Origin: a bacterium
Lineage (GTDB): Bacteria; Krumholzibacteriota; Krumholzibacteriia; LZORAL124-64-63
DNA: 5,224 nt
Assembly (NCBI GenBank): GCA_030591105.1
Contig: JAUVBS010000182.1
Coordinates: 1-5,224 of the forward strand
Direction of reading: 5' to 3'
Part shown: in pieces, positions 1 through 4,857 of the stretch
How the letters are laid out: the number at the start of each line of letters is the position of its first letter
How positions within the stretch are numbered: the stretch's first letter is position 1
Made by a program: the position numbers and the translations under genes
Notes under the pieces: generated by a model
Seen by the model: only the letters and a program-made list of their open reading frames with translations
The model's database searches: none
Told to the model about the DNA's origin: nothing

Positions 1-189
1 CTGGCTCTCGGTGCCGTGCTACCGCCGGAACTGGCGCCAGAAAGCTACATGCATACGCTCCGGGATGAGATTCCGCTGCGACGATTTCCGCAGCTCGAAG
101 ACGTGGGCAAGGCACTGCTCTTTCTGCTGGAAAACCGCAGTATCACCGGCCAGACCATAACGATCGATGCCGGGCGTCTGCTAGTGTGA
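1..189 (+). CDS. Short-chain dehydrogenase/reductase, C-terminal end, pteridine reductase-like (partial)
   Basis: Only the last 62 residues are present; the reading frame is open from base 1 and stops at TGA 187-189. The visible part matches the end of the SDR fold: the helix DVGKALLFLLENRSITGQ, then TITIDAGRLLV, which corresponds to the family's usual 'ITGQ.I.VDGG' C-terminal strand. The segment near the left edge (GAVLPPELAPESY, then DEIPLRRF) resembles the substrate-loop region of PTR1/FolM-type pteridine reductases ('LLPP...', '..PLGR'). The Rossmann glycine motif and the catalytic YxxxK lie outside the window, so enzyme activity cannot be checked here. The gene ends 16 nt before folB on the same strand, which suggests one operon. 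An NADPH-dependent reductase of dihydropterin or dihydrofolate is therefore the most likely role. SDR membership is secure. The substrate is inferred from context and partial similarity; a FabG-like or unrelated SDR remains possible. Confidence 0.85.
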   Translation: MALGAVLPPELAPESYMHTLRDEIPLRRFPQLEDVGKALLFLLENRSITGQTITIDAGRLLV

Positions 190-205
190 GACCAAAGGGG
201 TACTG

Positions 206-598
206 ATGAGCGAGGAGAAAAGCGGCGTGCGGAGCGATCGTATCGTCATCAAGGATCTGCTGCTCAGGGGTATCGTCGGTGTGAACGAGAACGAGCGCCA
301 CAAACGGCAAGATATCCTGCTGAATCTCGAGCTGGTGACCGACGTACGCACGGCCGGGGCGTCGGATCGTATCGAAGATGCGATCAACTACCGGACCGTG
401 GCCAAGCAGCTCATCGCGATGGTGGAGGAGTCCGACTTCTTTACGGTGGAGAAACTGGCCACCGAGGTAGCTCGTTTGATCGTCACCGAGTATCCGGTGA
501 CCGAAGTCACCGTCACGGTGGAAAAGCCGGGCGCTTTACGCTTCGCTCGATCAGTCGGGGTGACGATTACTCGCGGCTGCGAGGATTTCCAGTCTTGA
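206..598 (+). CDS. folB: Dihydroneopterin aldolase FolB
   Basis: This 130-residue cytoplasmic enzyme would cleave 7,8-dihydroneopterin to 6-hydroxymethyl-7,8-dihydropterin and glycolaldehyde in folate synthesis. Its length is normal for the family (about 115-130), and homologues form octamers of two stacked tetrameric rings. The ATG start is supported by AAAGGGG at 194-200, 5 nt upstream. The order of motifs is DRIVIKDLLLRGIVGV (11-26), NERHKRQDILLNLEL (29-43), INYRTVAK (60-67), FFTVEKLATEVA (78-89) and VEKPGALRFARSVGV (105-119). By alignment from memory to studied aldolases, Glu30, Tyr62, Glu82 and Lys107 fall at the active-site positions. The RQDI and NYRTV segments also resemble FolX, the dihydroneopterin-triphosphate epimerase. 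The EKPGAL motif with its lysine-proline, and the folK gene directly downstream, favour the aldolase. The stop overlaps the folK start by 4 nt, so translation of the two is probably coupled. Confidence 0.93.
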   Translation: MSEEKSGVRSDRIVIKDLLLRGIVGVNENERHKRQDILLNLELVTDVRTAGASDRIEDAINYRTVAKQLIAMVEESDFFTVEKLATEVARLIVTEYPVTEVTVTVEKPGALRFARSVGVTITRGCEDFQS

Positions 599-1221
599 GT
601 CACCGCATCTACCTTTTGCTCGGCTCGAACGTCGCCAAGGAGATCAATCTCCCCCTGGCGGTCGCTGAGCTGAGCGCCTGGGGCGAACTGCAAGCAGTGT
701 CCGCCGCCTACGAGACAGTGCCGGTCGGCAGCGACGGCGCCGAATACAACAGCGGCGCCAACGGCACGAGCGGCGCCAACGGCACGAGCGGCGCCAACGG
801 CACGAGCGGTGCCAACGGCACGAGCGGCGCTAGCGGCGCCAGCGATTCATTCCTGAACGCCGCCGTGCTGTTGGTGGCAGACCTCGAACCCGATGCCGCC
901 AAACGCGAGATGATCGCCACAGTGGAAAGCAAGCTGCAGCGGGTGCGCGACCGGCACGATCGGTTCGCCCCGCGTACCATCGACATCGACATCTCGTTGT
1001 GGGACGACGAGGTGATGACGATTCTCGGCCGGCCCGTGCCCGAGCCGGATATCTTGCGACACCTTCACGTGGCGCAGCCGCTGGCCGACATCGCGCCGGA
1101 CTACGTGCACCCGCTCGAGGGGCGCACGCTCGCTGACATAGCTGGCGGGCTCGTACGCGATGCGCTGGCGCGCGGGGTTCCTTTACCGGTCCGACGGCCG
1201 GATGTTATCCTGTTACCTTGA
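595..1221 (+). CDS. folK: HPPK: 6-hydroxymethyl-dihydropterin pyrophosphokinase with a repeat insertion
   Basis: FolK transfers pyrophosphate from ATP to 6-hydroxymethyl-7,8-dihydropterin, the step after FolB and before dihydropteroate synthase. The start is TTG, forming TTGA with the folB stop; GAGGA at 581-585 lies 9 nt upstream. No ATG precedes the LGSN motif, so this start is needed to include it. Motifs in order are LLLGSN (7-12), YETVPVG (39-45), FLNAAV (86-91), RDRHDRFAPRTIDIDI (118-133) and the C-terminal PDILRHLHVAQPLADIAP (151-168). Asp130 and Asp132 of TIDID are the expected Mg-ATP ligands. At 208 residues it is about 40 longer than the usual 160-170. The excess lies between Gly45 and Phe86, where E. 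coli HPPK has its short loop 2, and consists largely of four SGANGT repeats. The usual VPHYD histidine is replaced (VPEPD), a variant I recall from related lineages. Function is very likely retained, because all core motifs are intact. Confidence 0.93.
   Translation: MSHRIYLLLGSNVAKEINLPLAVAELSAWGELQAVSAAYETVPVGSDGAEYNSGANGTSGANGTSGANGTSGANGTSGASGASDSFLNAAVLLVADLEPDAAKREMIATVESKLQRVRDRHDRFAPRTIDIDISLWDDEVMTILGRPVPEPDILRHLHVAQPLADIAPDYVHPLEGRTLADIAGGLVRDALARGVPLPVRRPDVILLP
751..840 (+). repeat. In-frame 18-bp minisatellite in folK (4 units plus 2 half-units)
   Basis: The unit AGCGGCGCCAACGGCACG occurs four times head to tail at 751-768, 769-786, 787-804 and 805-822. The first three copies are identical and the fourth has one silent GGC-to-GGT change. 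Two shortened 9-bp copies, AGCGGCGCT and AGCGGCGCC, follow at 823-840. Each full unit encodes Ser-Gly-Ala-Asn-Gly-Thr (residues 53-76), and the half-units encode Ser-Gly-Ala twice. The unit is a multiple of three, so copy changes keep the frame. The near identity of copies suggests recent expansion by slippage or unequal recombination. The encoded stretch should be a flexible, uncharged linker. Confidence 0.97.
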
Positions 1222-1231
1222 GTTTGTGTGT

Positions 1232-1244
1232 GGCCGTCACGGCC
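1232..1244 (+). other. Short GC hairpin just before the groES-like ribosome binding site
   Basis: GGCCG at 1232-1236 pairs perfectly with CGGCC at 1240-1244 around a TCA loop. The stem ends 1 nt before the AAGGAG ribosome binding site. It lies in the 35-nt spacer between the folK stop and the ATG of the next gene and has no T tract, so it is not a terminator. It could influence ribosome access or mRNA processing between the two genes, but a chance palindrome in GC-rich DNA is also possible. Confidence 0.35.
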
Positions 1245-1245
1245 G

Positions 1246-1251
1246 AAGGAG
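1246..1251 (+). promoter_or_regulatory. Ribosome binding site that fixes the groES-like start
   Basis: AAGGAG lies 5 nt before the ATG at 1257 and is the best Shine-Dalgarno match in this part of the window. It argues against the in-frame TTG at 1218, which overlaps the folK stop and would add 13 unconserved residues. Confidence 0.85.
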
Positions 1252-1256
1252 TCTGC

Positions 1257-1625
1257 ATGGCGCAGTTGAAGAAGAAACTGATCGTGGTGGGGGACCGTCT
1301 CTTGATCCGGCCCGAGGACGGCGAGGAGCGGACCACGGCCGGGCTGTACTTACCGCAGACCGCGGTCAGTGCCCGCCGCGCCCAGGGCGGCTGGGTGGTG
1401 TCGGTCGGGCCAGGCATTCCGGTCGCCGAGCCGGTCGAAGCGGGTGATCACTGGGAAGACAACGAACCGCAACCACGCTTCGTGCCGCTACAGGCGCAAG
1501 TAGGCGACTACTGTCTGTTTTTACGCAAGGCCGCGGTCGAGATCACCTTCGAAAAAAAACAGTACCTGATCGTGCCCAACTCGGCAGTGCTGATCCTCGC
1601 GCGCGAGGATTGGCAGGGCGAGTGA
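1257..1625 (+). CDS. Divergent GroES/Cpn10-family co-chaperonin
   Basis: The product is a 122-residue cytoplasmic protein with the Cpn10 fold. GroES caps the GroEL chamber as a heptameric lid during protein folding. Visible matches are LIVVGDRLLIRPED (8-21) for the first strands, RTTAGLYLPQTA (25-36) for the mobile loop, GGWVVSVGPG (44-53) for 'G.V.AVGPG', VGDYCLFLRKAAVEI (82-96) for 'VGD.V.F...', and QYLIVPNSAVLIL (102-114) for the last strands. The GroEL-contact tripeptide, IVL in E. coli, would be Leu30-Tyr31-Leu32. The protein is about 25 residues longer than GroES. Much of the extra length lies at 54-81, a proline-rich, acidic segment with one tryptophan where the roof hairpin of GroES sits. 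No groEL follows: a terminator comes 42 nt after the stop. The gene ends the folate operon, 35 nt after folK. The start is set by AAGGAG. Family membership is fairly certain. Whether it works with a GroEL encoded elsewhere or has another partner cannot be read here, so I give no symbol. Confidence 0.85.
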   Translation: MAQLKKKLIVVGDRLLIRPEDGEERTTAGLYLPQTAVSARRAQGGWVVSVGPGIPVAEPVEAGDHWEDNEPQPRFVPLQAQVGDYCLFLRKAAVEITFEKKQYLIVPNSAVLILAREDWQGE

Positions 1626-1666
1626 CCCAAGCCTAGGTCAACAATATACGACCAATAAATCAAGCG

Positions 1667-1690
1667 AGAACCCCCCGGGGGGTCTTTGTT
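1667..1690 (+). terminator. Intrinsic terminator of the folate-groES operon
   Basis: The perfect palindrome ACCCCCCGGGGGGT at 1670-1683 can fold with a CCGG tetraloop and a five-pair stem. Two more pairs, G1668-C1684 and A1667-T1685, are possible if A1669 bulges out. It is followed by the T-rich run TTTGTTTGTTG. It lies 42 nt after the stop at 1625, as expected for a Rho-independent terminator. On the opposite strand the following bases (TTCTCGCTTGATTTATT) are moderately T-rich, so it might also stop transcripts coming from the convergent peptidase gene. Confidence 0.8.
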
Positions 1691-1825
1691 TGTTGTGGCA
1701 AAAACCTATGAATATTCCGTATTGATATATTTTACAACGCATTGCGTCGATGATAGGCATCATTAGGGGCATGGCGTCCTCACCGCACATACCAATCCAA
1801 CTGCGTAATTTCTACGATATCAACC

Positions 1826-1840
1826 GCCGCCTCTGGCGGC
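1826..1840. other. Perfect GCCGCC/GGCGGC hairpin downstream of the peptidase gene
   Basis: GCCGCC at 1826-1831 and GGCGGC at 1835-1840 form a perfect 6-bp stem around a TCT loop. It lies about 110 nt beyond the stop of the minus-strand peptidase. No T run follows on either strand, so it is not a standard terminator. It could stabilise an mRNA 3' end, or it may be a chance palindrome. Confidence 0.3.
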
Positions 1841-1949
1841 ATGACTCGAATTGGCTCTGCCGTTCCGTCGTGCAGACCGCCACCAGAACCGACACATTCT
1901 CAAGCCATTGCGCACGCTCTCGCCACGGGGTTTTGCATGAGATCTAGTT

Positions 1950-4712
1950 CTAATCCTCCGCAGGATAGAGGTGTTCCCACCAGGCGGGTCGCCCCTTCAG
2001 ATAGCGTGCGAAGTAGGCCAGGATGGTGTCGTTCCAGACGATGCGCTGGTCGTGATTCAAGATGTGGTGGTCCTGTCCGACCATCTGCACGTACTCCACG
2101 TCGCGGCCGAGTAATCGCAGGGCGGTGAACGGCTGATCGCTCTCACCAACCGGTACGTTCGTATCCGAGTCGCCGTGTAACAGCAGGAGCGGCGTCGTGA
2201 TCTTGTCGGCGTGAAAGAGCGGACTCTGCTCGATGTAAAGGTCGCGATTTTGCCACGGGAAAGCGTCGGCCAGTGCTCGGGCGCCGTAAGCGTAACCCCA
2301 TAATCCCTCGCCCCAATAGGATGAGATGCTCGAGATCCCGGCGTGGCTCACCGCGGCGGTGTACAGATCGGTCTGCGTGATGATGTATTCGGTCAAGAAG
2401 CCGCCGTAGGAAGCGCCGATGCAGCCGACACGCTGGCCATCGGCATAGGGGTGGGCCGACAAGAAAGCACGCGTCGCCTCGATGACTTCCCACGCGGTCC
2501 TTTGACCCCAGTCGTTGACGTGGCGTGCGGCGAAGGCTTGTCCGTAGCCGGTGGCGCCACTCGGTTCCGGGACATAGACCAGGTAGCCCTGGCCGGCCCA
2601 GACGTTCTTGGGATAGCGGCCGCCGAAATCCACGGTGACCGGCGAGGTGCCGCCGTAGTAGTAGACGATCACCGGGTAGGTCTGCTGCGGATCGAAATCC
2701 GGCGGGAAGTAGATGCGGCCATCCAGCTCCTCGCCGTCGGGTAGCTGGCAGGTCCAGGGCTCGACCGTACCGAAGGCGATGTCGCCGTAAGCGTCGGCGC
2801 CGGGGTCGAGCAAGAGCCGCGATCGGTTGCGCTTCAGATCGACGGCGTACAGGCGAGTCGGTACGGCCGCGCCCGACCCATAGGCGACCGCGGTGCGGGC
2901 CGACCGTGCGGGTGCGAAGTGAGCGGTGAACGCGATACCGGTGTCGATCTGTTGCCACTTCTGCTTGCCGTGGTCGTAGGCGTAGACGTTTCGGTACTGA
3001 GTGTCTGTGCAGAGGGCGTAGATACGGCCGTCGGCCAAGGACCACCAGGTGGCAACGACGGCGGGGGTGAAGGTCTTGGTAATCGGCGTTGCTTCACCGC
3101 TGTTGCGGTCGAAGAGGTAGAGCTGGCCGCCGTAGTCATTGGCCTGCACGCCGTCGGGTAGGTTGCGGCCCAGTCCGGCAAATGCCGACGGCGAACCCTG
3201 CAGCAAGAGTGACTCCGGTTCCGGTCCGTATTCGGCGCCGCCGATCCAGCGATCGGTCAGGATTTTTTCCGTGGCGAGCGTCGCCAGATCCAGCTCCCAC
3301 AACTCGCTGGTGCTATAGGGACGTTGGGTGAGGTCCGGTTCGCTGAGGAAGAAGAGCAGCTTCTGACCGTCGGGTGACAGACGCCAGCTTTCCGGGCTCA
3401 GCGGGCCGGCGGTCAGACGCCGCGTCATCCCAGCCGGTACCGATGCCTGCATCAGGTAACTGCGGTTGCGCCACCACGACTGCCGGTCGGCCAGATTGCG
3501 GACCCGTTTGACCTTGCGGTCGTCTTTTTCCGCTTCGACAGTCACCGCATAGACGATAGAATTCCCGTCCGGCGCCCAGCGGTAACTCCCGAACTTCTCG
3601 ACGTCGCGTACGATGGCTGTAATGGTCCCCGTGTCCAGATTGTACAACCACAACGTTGCCTTGCCGTCGCCACTGCCGGTGTAACTGAGCCGGTGTCCGT
3701 CGGGAGCCCACTGTATCTGCGCGATGCTGCCGCCGCCGCGCCAGCTGCGCTGCAGAGTGCTGTCCTCGGTCGTGCGGATCTCGAGCCACGTCTCGCGCTC
3801 GCCATTCGGGTCGTATTCGCCGAGGGTCACCGCGACCAGCTTGCCGTCGGGCGAGATGGCGGCGCCGGCGATTCTCGGTGCGTCGAGGATCGTTTCGATC
3901 CCCACCGTCCCGACCGGCTCGATGCTCCACGCCAGTGCAGCCGGGGGCAACGAATCGGCCCGCGCCACCGCGATGCCGATCTGCCACGGATCGCTGGCTT
4001 CGGGCGCGCGGATCGTGCGCACCACGAGGGTGTGTGTGCCCATGGGCAGGGCGAGCTCGCCGCTCATGGTCGGCACAACTGAGGTCGGCTCACCCGTGGC
4101 TGGTTCGTCCGCGGCCGCCTTACCGGTGGCCGGCTTACCCGCGGCCGGTTCGTCCGCGGCTGGTTCGTCCGCGGCCGGCTCGCCTGCGATGTCGTCGCGG
4201 TTCTGGTCTTCCTTCAGGGTGACTTCATCGCCGTCGAGATAAGCCCGCACCTGGTGGCCGGAGATCTGCAACTTGGCTGCCTGGAAACGGTCCGCGGTCA
4301 AGTAGCAGACCAGGTAAGTCTCCGCCGGCGCTGCCGTACTCGTGTCCAGCGTGATGAGACCGTCGGCGGCGGCGATCTGCCGCCAGCGCGCAGGCGATCC
4401 GCCGGGTTGCGCCACTTCGTCACCGGCACGGGGTCGCAACTGCGCCGGCTCGAGGGTCGGCTTTGCCATGAGGTCGTCGAGGTCGTAACCGCGCAGGTCG
4501 GAGTCGTGGAAAGCTGGCCAGGGTGTCGGTAACGGTCCCAGGAGCAGGACTTCTTCGGCCGTGACCAATGTAACCGCGGCCTCGTTGGCAGCACCGACGC
4601 CACCGGTCGCCGGCAGCAACAACATAGCCAGCGAGATCAGCACCGACAGCGAGACCAGCACCGACAGCTTGGGCGGTCGAGCCGCGAGCGAGCAATGGTA
4701 AGGCGCGAACAT
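1950..4712 (-). CDS. Exported prolyl oligopeptidase-family (S9) serine peptidase with beta-propeller
   Basis: The 920-residue product would be exported and cleave peptides; S9 enzymes hydrolyse short peptides, often after proline. A signal peptide spans about 1-42: Arg12 and Lys15, hydrophobic core 16-33, likely cleavage near GVGAA. Residues ~110-250 look beta-rich, possibly a jelly-roll, and are interrupted by an EPAAD-type repeat (178-210). PD40/WD-like propeller blades follow, marked by ISPDGK (286), WAPDG (335 and 379) and LSPDG (445). The alpha/beta-hydrolase domain starts near 655. It carries YPVIVYYYGG (679-688), SGATGYGQAF (718-727), NDWG (733-736), the nucleophile elbow GASYGGF with Ser768, HGDSDTNVP with Asp850, and GQDHHIL with His882. 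The triad is therefore complete. The usual 'HG' after the catalytic histidine is His-His here. ATG 4712 is preferred because GGAGG at 4722-4718 lies 5 nt before it; GTG 4718 overlaps that site. Two in-frame TAG stops (TAG AAC TAG) end the gene. Substrate specificity (dipeptidyl versus oligopeptidyl) cannot be assigned. Confidence 0.93.
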   Translation of the reverse strand: MFAPYHCSLAARPPKLSVLVSLSVLISLAMLLLPATGGVGAANEAAVTLVTAEEVLLLGPLPTPWPAFHDSDLRGYDLDDLMAKPTLEPAQLRPRAGDEVAQPGGSPARWRQIAAADGLITLDTSTAAPAETYLVCYLTADRFQAAKLQISGHQVRAYLDGDEVTLKEDQNRDDIAGEPAADEPAADEPAAGKPATGKAAADEPATGEPTSVVPTMSGELALPMGTHTLVVRTIRAPEASDPWQIGIAVARADSLPPAALAWSIEPVGTVGIETILDAPRIAGAAISPDGKLVAVTLGEYDPNGERETWLEIRTTEDSTLQRSWRGGGSIAQIQWAPDGHRLSYTGSGDGKATLWLYNLDTGTITAIVRDVEKFGSYRWAPDGNSIVYAVTVEAEKDDRKVKRVRNLADRQSWWRNRSYLMQASVPAGMTRRLTAGPLSPESWRLSPDGQKLLFFLSEPDLTQRPYSTSELWELDLATLATEKILTDRWIGGAEYGPEPESLLLQGSPSAFAGLGRNLPDGVQANDYGGQLYLFDRNSGEATPITKTFTPAVVATWWSLADGRIYALCTDTQYRNVYAYDHGKQKWQQIDTGIAFTAHFAPARSARTAVAYGSGAAVPTRLYAVDLKRNRSRLLLDPGADAYGDIAFGTVEPWTCQLPDGEELDGRIYFPPDFDPQQTYPVIVYYYGGTSPVTVDFGGRYPKNVWAGQGYLVYVPEPSGATGYGQAFAARHVNDWGQRTAWEVIEATRAFLSAHPYADGQRVGCIGASYGGFLTEYIITQTDLYTAAVSHAGISSISSYWGEGLWGYAYGARALADAFPWQNRDLYIEQSPLFHADKITTPLLLLHGDSDTNVPVGESDQPFTALRLLGRDVEYVQMVGQDHHILNHDQRIVWNDTILAYFARYLKGRPAWWEHLYPAED
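4083..4181 (-). repeat. Degenerate 15-bp tandem repeat in the peptidase gene (EPAAD-like)
   Basis: Read on the minus strand, residues 178-210 are six five-residue units and a partial one: EPAAD, EPAAD, EPAAG, KPATG, KAAAD, EPATG, EPT. The DNA units are 15 bp and have diverged at several positions, so the array is older than the one in folK. It lies between AYLDGDEVTL (157-166) and GELALPMGTHTLVV (218-231), which look like consecutive beta strands of the N-terminal domain. It probably forms an extended, charged, proline-alanine-rich surface loop. Confidence 0.9.
4630..4665 (-). repeat. Two-copy 18-bp duplication in the peptidase signal-peptide core
   Basis: On the plus strand AGCGAGATCAGCACCGAC (4630-4647) is followed directly by AGCGAGACCAGCACCGAC (4648-4665), differing at one base. 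On the coding strand this gives a six-residue repeat within SVLVSLSVLISL (17-28), in the hydrophobic core of the signal peptide. The duplication lengthens the core without breaking the frame. Confidence 0.85.
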
Positions 4713-4717
4713 GAACA

Positions 4718-4722
4718 CCTCC
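4718..4722 (-). promoter_or_regulatory. Ribosome binding site that fixes the peptidase start
   Basis: GGAGG on the minus strand lies 5 nt before ATG 4712-4710. The alternative GTG start at 4718-4716 shares its first base with this site, so it could not use it. The two-residue difference does not change the signal peptide prediction. Confidence 0.75.
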
Positions 4723-4857
4723 GAGTACGAAGCGAAAGGCCCGGACCACCCGGACTCCCACGGTTAGGATGACACGTTTCCGTCGACAGGAAAAGGAGTG
4801 GCCGGCCGAACGTCGAGATTGATTTCGCGCCCTGAACGGTCCATTCTACCATTCGTT
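4723..4857. promoter_or_regulatory. Divergent intergenic region with promoters for the peptidase and YihY-family genes
   Basis: The region separates two divergently transcribed genes, so it should hold both promoters. On the plus strand a weak candidate is TTGATT at 4819-4824 with CATTCT at 4842-4847, 17 bp apart, placing the transcription start almost at ATG 4858. No good minus-strand promoter stands out. CCCGGAC occurs twice, at 4740-4746 and 4749-4755 (9-bp period), in the probable peptidase leader. GGCCGGCC at 4800-4807 is an 8-bp palindrome. None of these has supporting evidence beyond position. Confidence 0.4.

Larger units (their letters stand above)
1626..1949. other. Convergent intergenic region with no supported gene
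   Basis: This 324-bp gap separates the plus-strand groES-like gene from the end of the minus-strand peptidase. It contains the terminator at about 1667-1690, a clearly AT-richer stretch around 1640-1760 and a GCCGCC hairpin at 1826-1840. Plus-strand frames of 65 and 95 codons cross the right half, but they have no convincing ribosome binding site or recognisable motif. I see no tRNA, insertion-sequence end or attachment site. The composition shift may simply reflect lack of coding constraint. Confidence 0.6.

Noticed and set aside
751..822. Repeated Asn-Gly-Thr sequons in FolK as possible glycosylation sites
   Set aside because: FolK is a cytoplasmic bacterial enzyme without a signal peptide. 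The sequons follow from the repeat unit.
751..840. CRISPR-like array
   Set aside because: Units are contiguous with no spacers and lie in frame within a coding gene.
708..992. Minus-strand frame over the folK repeat with a striking APLVPL periodic peptide
   Set aside because: It is the antisense reading of the 18-bp repeat. It has no independent support, while the plus strand encodes a complete FolK.
1218..1256. TTG at 1218 as the start of the groES-like gene, giving a 4-nt overlap with folK
   Set aside because: The added residues do not look like Cpn10, and a strong AAGGAG sits 5 nt before ATG 1257.
1709..1737. Minus-strand promoter TTGTAA-17 bp-TATTCA in the AT-rich gap
   Set aside because: The -10 match is only 3 of 6, and it would drive transcription antisense into the end of the groES-like gene. 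AT-rich DNA gives such matches by chance.
1750..1947. A 65-codon plus-strand frame in the intergenic gap
   Set aside because: No convincing ribosome binding site and no recognisable motif; the length is expected by chance.
2143..3045. A 300-codon open frame inside the peptidase gene on the same strand
   Set aside because: The translation is arginine-rich with no motif, typical of an out-of-frame reading of GC-rich DNA. The main frame carries the whole catalytic domain.
4713..4718. GTG at 4718 as the peptidase start
   Set aside because: It overlaps the GGAGG ribosome binding site; ATG 4712 has proper spacing.
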